Part shown: piece after piece, positions 18,731 to 27,621 of the stretch
Position numbering within the stretch: position 1 is the stretch's first letter
How the letters are laid out: every line of letters starts with the position of its first letter
NCBI RefSeq assembly: GCF_030409685.1
Contig: NZ_JAUFQJ010000013.1
Coordinates: forward strand, 186,001 to 250,000
Length of the DNA stretch: 64,000 nucleotides
Direction: 5' to 3'
Source: Ferruginibacter paludis
GTDB taxonomy: Bacteria; Bacteroidota; Bacteroidia; Chitinophagales; Chitinophagaceae
The notes under the pieces: model-generated
Databases searched by the model: none
What the model was told of the DNA's origin: nothing
The model's input: only the letters and a program-made list of their open reading frames with translations
Position numbers and translations under genes: made by a program

Positions 18731-18762
18731 AAAACGGGTTCTTAAACGAACCCGTTTTTTTA
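18731..18762 (+). terminator. Intrinsic terminator of dnaA
   Basis: An 11-bp perfect stem (18731-18741 with 18748-18758, AACGGGTTC/GAACCCGTT) with a 6-base loop is followed by a T run. It lies 24 bases after the dnaA stop. Confidence 0.92.
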
Positions 18763-18902
18763 TGAGATAAGCATGCAGTGAGAAGCATTGGTGATATCCG
18801 CTACCGGCATGTGTGCATCGGTAAAAATGACTGACATTAATTCGGGATTAAAAAGTGATTTAAAAATTATTTTCAAATTATTTCAACATATTTCCATTTA
18901 GT

Positions 18903-18934
18903 TTTGGGTATTACAATGTTGAAGTGTATTTTTG
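18903..18934 (+). promoter_or_regulatory. Promoter of the tRNA-Ser gene
   Basis: TTTG at 18903-18906 and TATTTTTG at 18927-18934 match the Bacteroidota -33 (TTTG) and -7 (TAnnTTTG) elements with a 20-base spacer. The expected start of transcription is about 20-25 bases ahead of the tRNA. This is the best-formed promoter in the window. Confidence 0.7.
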
Positions 18935-18963
18935 CAACCCCTTATAAAAGTTAAGGGCAGGTA

Positions 18964-19052
18964 GGAGAGATGCCTGAGTGGCCGAAAGGAACGGTTTGCT
19001 AAATCGTCGTACGGGTAACACTGTACCGTGGGTTCGAATCCCACTCTCTCCG
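18964..19052 (+). tRNA. tRNA-Ser (anticodon GCU)
   Basis: The acceptor stem GGAGAGA pairs with TCTCTCC (19045-19051). The anticodon stem-loop has loop TTGCTAA with anticodon GCT. A long class II variable arm follows, and then the T arm with GGTTCGAATCC. The size of about 89 bases and the long variable arm fit serine. CCA is not encoded. Confidence 0.95.
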
Positions 19053-19110
19053 CAACAAGTTCTTACAATTTATTACATCATTCCCAATAGACAAGATGCC
19101 TGCATCAAAG

Positions 19111-20727
19111 CTAAATGGTATAATATAAGTTGAGTAGTTCGGGATGTAGCGTAGCCCGGTTATCGCGCCTGGTTTGGGACCAGGAGGTCGCAAGTTCGAA
19201 TCTTGCCATCCCGACTTCACAGGACAAGCTGGAATTATTTCCACTTGTCCTGTTTTTATTTTCGCTAGAACCCACGTCCATACTGTATATTAGCCTTGCC
19301 ACTTCATTGATGCGATTAGTTCGAACTGAAAATCCGTCAAAAGTCATTTTTTCGGGGTACATCGAACTAATTACCTCCCTTTTCTTTTCTATATCACCAG
19401 TTTCATACACATAATCGAGTTTTAAGAGATTATTTACTCCCTTAGTTAACAGGCCATTAAAGTCTAACTTATCATGATTAGTAGCGCTTAATTTCGCCTC
19501 TAGTTTTTCAAGTTTAGCGGAATACTCCGCTTTCATTTCCCTGAAATCAGCAGGCTCTAATTGCCTTGAAGAAAGTAATTCCCTGATGTAAGAAAGCTTG
19601 TCCTCATATTCTTTAATTTGCAACTGCAACTGCTTACTATCATCCTGCAAATGATTGGTCTGGTCGTACCATGCTTCGGATAAGGTTATTTTAAATAATT
19701 CTATCATTTCCGGGCGTGGAATATACTTTTTAAGCTCGGCACTAAAAATAGTATTGACATTATCAGCCCTATACCTGCATGAACAACCATCTGTGCAGTG
19801 ATAGTATGAATAATATTTAGTCATTCCTTTGGAAGCACTACCAGTTAATAATTTATTGCATTTAGGGCATATTAAAAAGCCCCGTAATGGTAATGAGGCA
19901 TTAGAGACCACTTTAAGCCGATAATGTCTTTTTCTACCGTCTAGGACGTCCTGAACCTGGTAATATAAAGCTTCTGAAATAATAGGTTCATGCGATCCTT
20001 TGACGAAGCAACTTTCTTCATCCTTGTATTTTGGAATAAAGATTTTGCCACAATAAATAGGATTGCGTATGGCAAACCAAAACAGCCCTTTTGTACCAGA
20101 AAAGCCTTTTCCCTTTGCCATTTTGTAAACCTGCTCCGTATTAAATACCCCCTCAGCTATTTGACTAAATGCCCACTGTAAAACTTTTGCCTGCTTTTCT
20201 TCGGGAGCTATATATTTTCTTCCAGCTTCATCAGTTTTATTACTATAACCGATGGGAGCTAACCCCATATAGCGACCTTCTTTTCTTGCCCTACGCATCC
20301 CATGGATAACATTCAATGCTCGCCGGTCATTTTCCACTTCAGGGGCTGCTAAATAAAATGCCAGCATCATTTTGTTTTCTGGTATCGATAGATCCAAAGG
20401 CTGCTCTATAGCTTGTGGTTCCACGCCTAATTTCCGTAGCAGGTTTATCATTTGATAGGCATCACCTGCGTTTCGACTAAAGCGATCCCATTTCAGAAAA
20501 AGGACGAAATCTGCCTGGCATTTATGTTTGCGAAGTTCGACCAGATATCTTTTCCACTCAGGTCGATTAAATGTTTTGGCAGAATGATCTTCGAAAATTA
20601 CTTTTCTAATTGACAGATTATTGATTTCGCAATATTTTCTTAGAAATTCTTCCTGACTTCGTTGGCTATAGCCTTTGTCGGCCTGTTCATCTGTACTAAC
20701 CCGGATATATAAATCTGCTATTTTCAT
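19111..20727 (-). CDS. Large serine recombinase (ICE integrase)
   Basis: The 538-residue protein has the serine-recombinase catalytic domain at the N-terminus (ADLYIRVSTDEQ, nucleophile Ser11; FLKWDRFSRN). A Recombinase domain follows (GRYMGLAPIGYSNK onwards), then a zinc ribbon (CPKCNKL with a later CTDGCSC pair) and a coiled-coil region at about 365-430. These are the parts of phage- and ICE-type large serine integrases. The last roughly 35 residues (VGMARFELATSWSQ and following) are simply the antisense translation of tRNA-Pro, so the native C-terminus before integration was different. It is the last gene of the minus-strand ICE transcript. Confidence 0.9.
   Translation of the reverse strand: MKIADLYIRVSTDEQADKGYSQRSQEEFLRKYCEINNLSIRKVIFEDHSAKTFNRPEWKRYLVELRKHKCQADFVLFLKWDRFSRNAGDAYQMINLLRKLGVEPQAIEQPLDLSIPENKMMLAFYLAAPEVENDRRALNVIHGMRRARKEGRYMGLAPIGYSNKTDEAGRKYIAPEEKQAKVLQWAFSQIAEGVFNTEQVYKMAKGKGFSGTKGLFWFAIRNPIYCGKIFIPKYKDEESCFVKGSHEPIISEALYYQVQDVLDGRKRHYRLKVVSNASLPLRGFLICPKCNKLLTGSASKGMTKYYSYYHCTDGCSCRYRADNVNTIFSAELKKYIPRPEMIELFKITLSEAWYDQTNHLQDDSKQLQLQIKEYEDKLSYIRELLSSRQLEPADFREMKAEYSAKLEKLEAKLSATNHDKLDFNGLLTKGVNNLLKLDYVYETGDIEKKREVISSMYPEKMTFDGFSVRTNRINEVARLIYSMDVGSSENKNRTSGNNSSLSCEVGMARFELATSWSQTRRDNRATLHPELLNLYYTI
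19140..19214 (+). tRNA. tRNA-Pro (anticodon UGG)
   Basis: The acceptor stem CGGGATG pairs with CATCCCG (19207-19213). The anticodon stem is CCTGG/CCAGG around loop TTTGGGA with anticodon TGG. The T arm contains AGTTCGAATCT. CCA is not encoded. The recombinase reading frame on the minus strand passes through the whole gene, which points to this tRNA as the integration site of the element to its right. Confidence 0.95.
19174..19225. other. Probable ICE attachment junction at the 3' half of tRNA-Pro
   Basis: Mobile elements that use tRNA genes recombine within the anticodon or T-arm half and regenerate the 3' end. Here the host tRNA is intact and the ICE recombinase gene abuts it directly, so the junction should lie in or just past the tRNA 3' half. 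I saw no second copy of this stretch in the window, so the other junction must be further right. The exact crossover bases cannot be set from one end. Confidence 0.4.
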
Positions 20728-20760
20728 AGATCATAAATTGAAGGTTACTAAAAATTTCAC

Positions 20761-20913
20761 TTACGCCCTTCTTTGGCTGTCTAAATATTGTGAAACCATG
20801 ATATTAGCAAATTTCCGAAGTAATTCCAGAACCTGAACAGCTTGCTCCAACGAGATATCCACACCTTTTTTCCTTAGCATCTCTAATGCTTTTTCTGGTT
20901 TTAATTTTTCCAT
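20761..20913 (-). CDS. Small ICE protein upstream of the recombinase
   Basis: The 50-residue helical protein runs from the ATG at 20913 (MEKLKPEKALEMLRKKG) to a charged end (SQYLDSQRRA). Similar small proteins sit directly before serine recombinases in Bacteroidota ICEs, to my recollection, and may assist or regulate recombination. A GTG start 10 codons upstream is possible but less likely. The function is unproven. Confidence 0.65.
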   Translation of the reverse strand: MEKLKPEKALEMLRKKGVDISLEQAVQVLELLRKFANIMVSQYLDSQRRA

Positions 20914-20969
20914 CTTACACCTCACTTTTTTATCATTCTTCACAAATCATTCTCTGTGTAAGAGAATCT

Positions 20970-21257
20970 TTACAAGTCAATTAAATATATTGTGCTGGAG
21001 TTGACAGCGTTCGTAGACGGCTTGTATTGCACGTAACCAAAGTCTTTTAGGTTATTTATACACTTGCTGTAAGTATATCTGGCATTTATTTTTGCATATC
21101 TCATAATGACACTTCTTTCAATTGGAAAGGGATTTTTGCCACCATTAATATTACAATGTCTCAATAAAGCCATGTACAGACTTATATGAGTACTATTAAT
21201 TCTTGAATCTTTTTCAATGGTTTCATAAAATCTACTCAACGCTGGAACTAGTTCCAT
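20970..21257 (-). CDS. Small winged-helix-like ICE protein
   Basis: The 95-residue protein has a pattern of three helices (SLYMALLRHCNI; RSVIMRYAKI; TYSKCINNLKDFGYVQYKP) followed by a beta hairpin. This resembles a winged helix of the kind seen in plasmid replication initiators and transcription regulators. DNA binding is inferred. It lies in the minus-strand ICE series, 14 bases after the 252-residue gene. Confidence 0.65.
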   Translation of the reverse strand: MELVPALSRFYETIEKDSRINSTHISLYMALLRHCNINGGKNPFPIERSVIMRYAKINARYTYSKCINNLKDFGYVQYKPSTNAVNSSTIYLIDL

Positions 21258-21271
21258 AATCTTAATCTAAT

Positions 21272-22030
21272 TTATTGATGCTGTTTCTTTGTAACTCGTT
21301 TTCCACTGATTCTTTTCTTCCTTAATAACCCACTACTTGATGAAGGCAGGCTATCAACTGCATCATCAGCCACCTCCGAATTTTCGGGCTGTTTTTTTCG
21401 AAGCAAAATTTGCTTTTCCAACAACCTGTTTTGCAAAAATCTGTATGCTTCATTAACTGAAATACAAGGCTGTCCTGTTGCACAATAGAATCGTTGGGAG
21501 ATTTCATATTTATTTTTAACTGGTGCAATATTTCCAAACAAATCCTGGTATGGCAAGCCAGCCCAAAATTCCAATTTCAGAGCAGTAGCAATTGATTTAC
21601 CGTTTTCAGATTTCTCTAATGCCTCTAATTTTTCGACCACTAACTCTATTTCCTCTTCATTTTTCCATTCAGATTTTTCATTGACTGGCAAGTTCCTCCC
21701 CGTTGTTAAATCAAAAGCATTTTTCCAGTCTATCTTTGCCATTGCTATTTTGACTTCGCCAATATCAATACCATTTATGAATTGCTCATTCGTATCTGAA
21801 CTTACTTGAAGGGTGGCATCATAATACAAAAGCTCATAATTATCAGTTACTAGATTCTTTTGAATAAATAATTGAAAGTTCAAGTCACTATTCAGATGAT
21901 TAGCCTTTGACAGAAGGCAAAAGCTCTGTAGCCTGAATGAAATCTTCTTTAATAGCAGGTATCCCAAGTGGTCAAACCCCAATGCTTCAAGTTTGTTGGA
22001 AAGCGCTGTAATATTTTGAATATCCATCAT
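21272..22030 (-). CDS. Uncharacterised ICE protein
   Basis: The 252-residue soluble protein has no signal peptide. The N-terminal half (DIQNITALSNKLEALGFDHLGYLLLKKISFR) is helical and mixed alpha/beta, and the tail is strongly basic (LLRKKRISGKRVTKKQHQ), suggesting nucleic-acid contact. I do not recognise a domain. Its position between the DUF3945-like gene and the small winged-helix gene is typical of the accessory end of Bacteroidota conjugative elements. Confidence 0.6.
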   Translation of the reverse strand: MMDIQNITALSNKLEALGFDHLGYLLLKKISFRLQSFCLLSKANHLNSDLNFQLFIQKNLVTDNYELLYYDATLQVSSDTNEQFINGIDIGEVKIAMAKIDWKNAFDLTTGRNLPVNEKSEWKNEEEIELVVEKLEALEKSENGKSIATALKLEFWAGLPYQDLFGNIAPVKNKYEISQRFYCATGQPCISVNEAYRFLQNRLLEKQILLRKKQPENSEVADDAVDSLPSSSSGLLRKKRISGKRVTKKQHQ

Positions 22031-22066
22031 AATACTTTTAATAAATAAAAAATAAGGTTTAGGAGT

Positions 22067-23281
22067 TTATGAAACTCCCAAACCTTTCTTATTGCCTTCC
22101 CTTTTTTTAGGTAAAAGGCTTTTGTCATTTTTCTTAACTACTTTGTCTTTTTCAGGCTTGATGTCCTGTTTCACTTCTTTTTTTTTATCATCTGCCACAT
22201 CTTCCTTTACTGCTTTGGCTCCCTTGTCTATTCCTGTTTTATATTGGTCTAAAGATTCCTTTGCCACCATTTTCATATTGGAATCATACAGGTTCACTTT
22301 TTTGAATTGCGGATCAGCTTCGATAAACATTTTATGGCTGCTTCCATCCTTCTCAATGGAAACAGACTGAACATTTCCTTTTTGCAGTGATTGCATCAAT
22401 GCCTTCTCTTTATCGGGTTCTTTAAGTTCAGTTATTGCAAACTTTTCAACAGCGGCCTTTAAATCAAAACCATAGTTTTCATGAAACTGCTTTACTTCAG
22501 AATTGTTGTTCTTGTCTTTTTTTTCAAAGTCAAGCTGAATCCAGGCCTTGTAAGGTTGGCCTTCCCTTGTGACCAGGTCTTTGTGAACGGCCCTGCCATC
22601 CAGCAAATTGAATGCTTCCTTGCCAGTAACGCCTTTTCCTTTGTTGAGGTAGAATGTTTGTTCTTCTTTTTCGCCATTGGCTTTTCCAAGCGAAGCATTA
22701 TAATTGTTAAAGAAGTACATATCTGAAGAATCGGATTTACGGAAGTTCATTGTTACTTCAAAAGGCTTTTTATTGATTTCTGCCTTGTAGTGTAATTGGA
22801 ACTCCCCTTTGCCCTCTTTCAGATTCTTTTCCAATTCCGGTTTCAGGTTTTCACCGAAACCCATGTACTTGAGGTTGTCACCCAAATACTGAAAATTTTC
22901 ATTGTTCATAATATCTGTTTTTAATTGTGATTTAAATAATGATTGTTGTTGTTCTATGTGATCTATTAGCGCATCTGTAAAATCGTTGCCTTCATGATTG
23001 TAGAGGCCGTTGGCATCTGGATTAGGAACGGTATTTTTTGCATAAGGAATCGCTTTATAGATATTAAGGATAGATTCAAAATGAAGCACATGGAAGTGAT
23101 CTCTGTCACTGATGTTATTATCTGCAAAATCATTTGCTTCGTCCTTTGAACTAAAAAAATACACATCGCTTTTATCGATAAAATAAAGTGAGTTGTTATA
23201 AGCCATCCAATGCTCACCTTTATTAAGTGCTAACTGAGCCAGTTCTAATACCTCATCAGATATGGGATGTTCGTTGTTCAT
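22067..23281 (-). CDS. DUF3945-like ICE protein
   Basis: The 404-residue cytoplasmic protein has a central region (about residues 125-340) with the phrases YFFNNYNASLG, GKEAFNLLDGRAVHK, YKAWIQLDFE and DPQFKKVNLYDSN. I recognise these from DUF3945-type proteins of Bacteroidota conjugative elements. The C-terminal 60 residues are almost only K, E and D with a basic end. The role in transfer is unknown. The ATG overlaps the stop of traN by 4 bases, so the two are translationally coupled. Confidence 0.65.
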   Translation of the reverse strand: MNNEHPISDEVLELAQLALNKGEHWMAYNNSLYFIDKSDVYFFSSKDEANDFADNNISDRDHFHVLHFESILNIYKAIPYAKNTVPNPDANGLYNHEGNDFTDALIDHIEQQQSLFKSQLKTDIMNNENFQYLGDNLKYMGFGENLKPELEKNLKEGKGEFQLHYKAEINKKPFEVTMNFRKSDSSDMYFFNNYNASLGKANGEKEEQTFYLNKGKGVTGKEAFNLLDGRAVHKDLVTREGQPYKAWIQLDFEKKDKNNNSEVKQFHENYGFDLKAAVEKFAITELKEPDKEKALMQSLQKGNVQSVSIEKDGSSHKMFIEADPQFKKVNLYDSNMKMVAKESLDQYKTGIDKGAKAVKEDVADDKKKEVKQDIKPEKDKVVKKNDKSLLPKKREGNKKGLGVS

Positions 23282-24042
23282 TTCAAATCAGGTAAGATGA
23301 TTGCATGCATTATTTTTTTATTGCTCACTTTCATAGACAAATGCCTGCCGCCATTTTTCTCCATAATCTGCACAGCGAGGTATTTGGCATCGGGAATTGT
23401 GAATTTATCCAATGCAAAAACTATGGAGGAAGTGCTATTCGCTTTTACTTGGGAAGTATTACCGGAGATGTGAAGTGGTTTTAAATCTGTTTCCTGAATA
23501 GCAGTACGTTTACCTTTCCTTTTATCCCTAATAAAAAAGCGAAGCACGTCAATGTCATAGTCAACGGGACTTTTATTAGCAATATTGAGTTGGTAATACA
23601 TGATTTCATTTTTTATGTAAATACCAGAGACCATCGCTTTAATATCCCATTGTTCGTCTTTGATGCCGTGCATTGTCCTGGGATTGTCCAAGATCCCATT
23701 TGCATACGTTGCCAACGTCGCATACTTGTTTGTTGGCAGGTGATAGACCCAGGTTGCCGGGTCATTGTCATAGCATACAACAAAAGAATAGACACTTCCA
23801 TCATCCGTTACGACACTGAGATTCGTTTCTGGAAAGCCTTTCTCAGCTGCTTTCACTAATAATATTGTGGGTGATTCTTTTACCTGCTGAGCCAATATTG
23901 CCTGTGTACCCCGATCTACATGAAGTATCGAAAACGGAAATACAAGGCTAGTCGTTTTTTCGGTTGAAATGCAAAGCGATGTTTGTGCCTTAAGAGAAAA
24001 GAAAAACAAACTCATCAATGCCAACCACACTAATCCTTTCAT
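23278..24042 (-). CDS. traN: Conjugative transposon protein TraN (DUF4138)
   Basis: The 254-residue protein has a signal peptide (MKGLVWLALMSLFFFSLKAQ) and a beta-rich periplasmic body with DILHVDRGTQAILAQ-type and FALDKFTIPDAKYLAVQIMEKNGGR segments typical of TraN of CTnDOT-like elements. TraN is a VirB9-like part of the mating-channel core at the outer membrane. It follows traM in the transfer operon. Confidence 0.85.
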   Translation of the reverse strand: MKGLVWLALMSLFFFSLKAQTSLCISTEKTTSLVFPFSILHVDRGTQAILAQQVKESPTILLVKAAEKGFPETNLSVVTDDGSVYSFVVCYDNDPATWVYHLPTNKYATLATYANGILDNPRTMHGIKDEQWDIKAMVSGIYIKNEIMYYQLNIANKSPVDYDIDVLRFFIRDKRKGKRTAIQETDLKPLHISGNTSQVKANSTSSIVFALDKFTIPDAKYLAVQIMEKNGGRHLSMKVSNKKIMHAIILPDLK

Positions 24043-24068
24043 AGTTTTTATTTTATAGTTGAAAAATA

Positions 24069-25334
24069 TTATTGATTGCTCTTGCTTTTAAGGAGTACTC
24101 TATAGCCTTCTTTAACCAGTACTTTTACCTGCTTAACTTTTCTGCTTAGCAAGCCTTTGGCAGCACTGATGCCAGCGGCGGCGGCTTGTGCTTTGAATGA
24201 TGGATCAACAGAAGAAAGTTCCATTAATTGTAAACTGTTGTCTGCGGATTGTTTAGCAACGTCACGAGTAATGGCACCAGGAATATGAATGCCGGGTAGT
24301 CCATCAAGATCATAAACTTCCAGCTTCACAGGAAAAAGAGAAGTACCATACCGGATAGAATTGATTTCTATTTCAAGCCTTTCATCATTTAGCGAAGCGG
24401 AACCATAGACAAAGTTTCCCTTCGGAATTAATGTGCCGTTGATGTAGATATCGGTAGATAAGCGGAGTTTGATAATACCCCCATTGACCAGGGTTTGATT
24501 GGCATGAACAACAGCCTCTACTGCCGGTTCATCATTTGAATTATTGGAAGTTTCACTTGTTCCATAGAAACCCACCGTCGATGTTGATCTATGCTTTATT
24601 GTATCTAACAAACTGATGTTATCCTGGGCTGGTGTTTTTGAAACTACAAAGACGACTTCCTTTTGCTGCAACGATTTTTCTTTCAGTTTGTCCTTGACTC
24701 TTTGCGGATGCTGGATGTCTAAAATTTTTTCCAGCGTTCCATTTAATTGTTGCATTTCCGGGTCCGTTTCCTGTTTGTCATCCATCATTTGCATCATCTG
24801 CTGCATCCTGTCTACATCGTTTGTAAACTGCTCATTGTTTTGATAAGGTGCACCCGCATTGTTTGAAGAAGATGCAATAGTTTCCGGAGCATTAATTTGC
24901 TTATTGATTTCATTTATCTTTTGATATATCTTTTGTTCATTGGCATCGGTTCCAGATTGATAAACTGAAGTGTTTAACCCATTTCTTGATGTTGATGGAT
25001 TATTTAAATGCTGTGTAGCGTCCATCAAAGAAACCTTTGTTTGTAATGAGTCCTTGTAGAAAGGGTCACTTCTTAAAAGCTCTGCTCTTTTCAATGAATC
25101 AGCATCAGCCTCCATATAAAATGAAAGCTTATCTTCATTTTTATCACTTTTAAGATTCGCATTGGGCAGTTGAAGATTAAGGCCAGCCACTTTATTTTTA
25201 TCGGCATCATTGCCAGTTCCCTTACCGCCACCCAATGCCCAAAAAGCCATTGTGATAAATGGAAGTACCAACAATGGTAATACCACCATCATTTTTCTTT
25301 GCCTCAAAAACTTTACTGAATGTTTGTTTTCCAT
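24069..25334 (-). CDS. traM: Conjugative transposon protein TraM
   Basis: The protein has about 421 residues, with an N-terminal membrane helix (MMVVLPLLVLPFITMAFWAL), a long linker rich in N, Q and D, and a C-terminal beta domain (about 265-390) of the VirB10 type (LVNGGIIKLRLSTDIYINGTLIPKGNFVYG). TraM bridges the inner and outer membranes in the CTnDOT-type secretion channel. The ATG at 25334 (MENKHSVKFLRQRK) is chosen; a TTG further up would overlap the upstream gene. Confidence 0.88.
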   Translation of the reverse strand: MENKHSVKFLRQRKMMVVLPLLVLPFITMAFWALGGGKGTGNDADKNKVAGLNLQLPNANLKSDKNEDKLSFYMEADADSLKRAELLRSDPFYKDSLQTKVSLMDATQHLNNPSTSRNGLNTSVYQSGTDANEQKIYQKINEINKQINAPETIASSSNNAGAPYQNNEQFTNDVDRMQQMMQMMDDKQETDPEMQQLNGTLEKILDIQHPQRVKDKLKEKSLQQKEVVFVVSKTPAQDNISLLDTIKHRSTSTVGFYGTSETSNNSNDEPAVEAVVHANQTLVNGGIIKLRLSTDIYINGTLIPKGNFVYGSASLNDERLEIEINSIRYGTSLFPVKLEVYDLDGLPGIHIPGAITRDVAKQSADNSLQLMELSSVDPSFKAQAAAAGISAAKGLLSRKVKQVKVLVKEGYRVLLKSKSNQ

Positions 25335-25338
25335 TGTG

Positions 25339-25764
25339 TTATTTTTTTTGTGAATAATAGACTTCTTCAATCAAGGTCAAACTATCAAAAAGGCCTGGCC
25401 GTTCTGTCTGCAGTTTTGGATGCTTCGCCTTATACTCCTGCACTTGCTGAAACTCGTTTTCTGTAATTGCAAAACCATTTCTTTGTTGATGGATACTTTT
25501 TGGAACAGCAATGGGCTTTGGAATCAGGCTGCTGTTAGTGTCCTTAGCTCTAAAGGGATTGACAATAGCGGCAATGCTTAGGCCACCAAAAACCAAGCAG
25601 ACCAAATACAGAAAGATCCATTGCTGTTTACCCTTCCAGTTTTTTGATAAAGACCGCATATATTTTTCAAAAGCACTTTGGGTTTTTAAAATGCCTTTCG
25701 CTATTCCGTTAGCAGCTTTATCTGTCATTGCTTCTTTATTGATTTGTCTGTTCATTATTTTCAT
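25339..25764 (-). CDS. TraL-like small membrane protein of the transfer operon
   Basis: The 141-residue protein has one membrane helix at about residues 48-66 (WIFLYLVCLVFGGLSIAAIV), a basic cytoplasmic N-terminus and a polar C-terminal part. It occupies the traL slot between traK and traM, and overlaps the traK stop by 4 bases. Sequence similarity to CTnDOT TraL is not obvious, so the name rests mainly on position. Confidence 0.6.
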   Translation of the reverse strand: MKIMNRQINKEAMTDKAANGIAKGILKTQSAFEKYMRSLSKNWKGKQQWIFLYLVCLVFGGLSIAAIVNPFRAKDTNSSLIPKPIAVPKSIHQQRNGFAITENEFQQVQEYKAKHPKLQTERPGLFDSLTLIEEVYYSQKK

Positions 25765-26378
25765 CTTGTTTCAGTTTTTATATCCCTATTTTCAATGGTC
25801 TCCCATCTTTCGATTAAGAATCCATGAGGATTATGGTCAGAGCGGGAAACATTTCTTAAATAGCCCTGCGTTATTAGATTGCGGGTAACGACGCTATTGG
25901 GCCTTATGATTTTAATTGTGGCGTAGCAATGAAACAAATACGGCTCGGCATTCATGCTTAATGAAATACTATCTACAACAATTTGCTGGCTGATATTGCC
26001 GGAGATAATACCTGAATAGTAAGAGGTTTCCTTAAGGTTATCATATTGTCTTTTAGCAGAACCATCAGCCAGGTATAACGCCTTCTTAATATTAGATTCA
26101 ATTACTTTTTCATCTGGGTCGAGCGTAAAAAAATCGGTATGAAACATGGCAACATGGCTTCGGGCCTCAACTTCGATATTGTCTTTCCTTTTTGATGCAA
26201 ACGCCTCCATCGCTTTATCACCTGAAAGAATATAGATCCTGTCCTGAACCTTTGCAGATAACTCATAACTTTTATACAACACAAAACCGCAAAGGATAAA
26301 GCACCCAAGAACCAGTAGTAAAGTGAAAAACTTTATATGCCTGAATGACGCATCGATATTTTTTGTTTGTTTGAACAT
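25761..26378 (-). CDS. traK: Conjugative transposon protein TraK (VirB8-like)
   Basis: The 205-residue protein starts with a short cytoplasmic part, one membrane helix (FFTLLLVLGCFILCGFVLY) and a periplasmic domain of the VirB8/NTF2-like type. TraK proteins of Bacteroidota elements begin with the same MFKQTKNIDASFRHIK-type opening. They help assemble the type IV secretion channel at the inner membrane. Confidence 0.88.
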   Translation of the reverse strand: MFKQTKNIDASFRHIKFFTLLLVLGCFILCGFVLYKSYELSAKVQDRIYILSGDKAMEAFASKRKDNIEVEARSHVAMFHTDFFTLDPDEKVIESNIKKALYLADGSAKRQYDNLKETSYYSGIISGNISQQIVVDSISLSMNAEPYLFHCYATIKIIRPNSVVTRNLITQGYLRNVSRSDHNPHGFLIERWETIENRDIKTETR

Positions 26379-26381
26379 AGC

Positions 26382-27596
26382 TTAAGATTTACCAGATAAT
26401 TTATCCTGCATGTAACCATTTGTTTTGTTACCCCCATCTTGCTTAAAATATCCTCCGCTTACACTGTTTGAAGCAACACTTCCGCTCATGTTTGATTTGG
26501 CATTACCAAAAGCATCAGCAACCATCCCTGCGCCAGATGATGCGGAATTCACAATGCTCCGTGAGCTACTTGATGTAAGACTTGTGACTTTATACAGTAA
26601 TGTATTTCCACCACCAGCATGAACGATATAGTTGGCTACACTTGGTACAGTAAAGTATCCAACGATCCCAATGATCATAAAAATTAGGTAGGCCGTATCC
26701 GTTGGAGAAAAGAAGGTGTCTCCGTAATCCTGCACCTGGGCAATGTCAACCTTCAACATATTTTCCTGTATTTTGCCAATGATGCTGCCGAAGATGTTGG
26801 CCACCGGTAACCAAAGAAATATATTGATGTACCGGGCTATCCAAACCGTCAGTGTATGCTGGAATCCATCAAAGACCGCAATGCCAAAGACTAGTGGGCC
26901 GAGTATAGCAAGAACAATAAGATAAAATGTCCTTATAGTATTTATGCAGAGTGAAGCGGCTTCAAACAGCACTCGCAACACTTCACTCATCCATTGTTTG
27001 ATTGAATTTCTGAAATTGTAGGAGGCTTTTGCCATGGCAAACTTGATGTCATTGCCAATCCCCTCAAAAAATCCTTCCTTTGAAGGATCTTCGTTTAAGT
27101 GTGTGTATTTATACCACTTGTCTCTATCACCACTACCAGTTTCACCAACATACATTTTCCATACATCAGTTTTTTTGATGGCTTCTTCCTTTTTTTGCAA
27201 TAACACGGCTATTGCCTTATTAGAATCATTAACCATCGAGGCAGTGCCGGTTACCGTTGGATTCATTACCCCGTTTATCATGGCGATAACAGACGGAAAT
27301 ATGATTACTGCAAAACCTAGAACAAAAGGACGGAACAACGGATAAAAATCAATGGGTTCAGCATTAGCAATATGCCGCCAAACTCTACTCGCTATATACC
27401 AGGTAGCTGCAAAGCCGGCAATACCACGACCAACACCGATCAACTTGCTGCACAGCGGCAACATTTCTGTATAGAGTTGCTCCAAAACCGTATGCAGGCT
27501 TTTCACTTCATCAGCAAATCCTCCATTTTGAGCAAACAATAAATTGGGCATCAATGCCACAACAAAGAAAACGATTACACTCACGCACTTTTTCAT
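26382..27596 (-). CDS. traJ: Conjugative transposon protein TraJ (VirB6-like)
   Basis: The polytopic membrane protein has about 404 residues. It has a signal-like N-terminus (VIVFFVVALMPNLLFAQ), then helices at about 70-110, 205-250, 275-295 and 295-315, and a low-complexity S/G/N tail. The pattern and place in the operon match TraJ, the VirB6-like inner-membrane component of the DNA channel. The ATG at 27596 is used. Three codons upstream there is a TTG that I reject. Confidence 0.85.
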   Translation of the reverse strand: MKKCVSVIVFFVVALMPNLLFAQNGGFADEVKSLHTVLEQLYTEMLPLCSKLIGVGRGIAGFAATWYIASRVWRHIANAEPIDFYPLFRPFVLGFAVIIFPSVIAMINGVMNPTVTGTASMVNDSNKAIAVLLQKKEEAIKKTDVWKMYVGETGSGDRDKWYKYTHLNEDPSKEGFFEGIGNDIKFAMAKASYNFRNSIKQWMSEVLRVLFEAASLCINTIRTFYLIVLAILGPLVFGIAVFDGFQHTLTVWIARYINIFLWLPVANIFGSIIGKIQENMLKVDIAQVQDYGDTFFSPTDTAYLIFMIIGIVGYFTVPSVANYIVHAGGGNTLLYKVTSLTSSSSRSIVNSASSGAGMVADAFGNAKSNMSGSVASNSVSGGYFKQDGGNKTNGYMQDKLSGKS

Positions 27597-27621
27597 ACAC
27601 AACTTTTTAATCGATTATAAA

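Noticed and set aside
19111..19214. Apparent protein segment MARFELATSWSQ at the recombinase C-terminus
   Set aside because: It is the antisense reading of tRNA-Pro, a familiar false peptide at tRNA genes. It is not a domain.
18999..19244. Minus-strand frame of 81 codons covering both tRNA genes
   Set aside because: It is translation of antisense tRNA-Ser and tRNA-Pro; both tRNAs have complete cloverleaf features.
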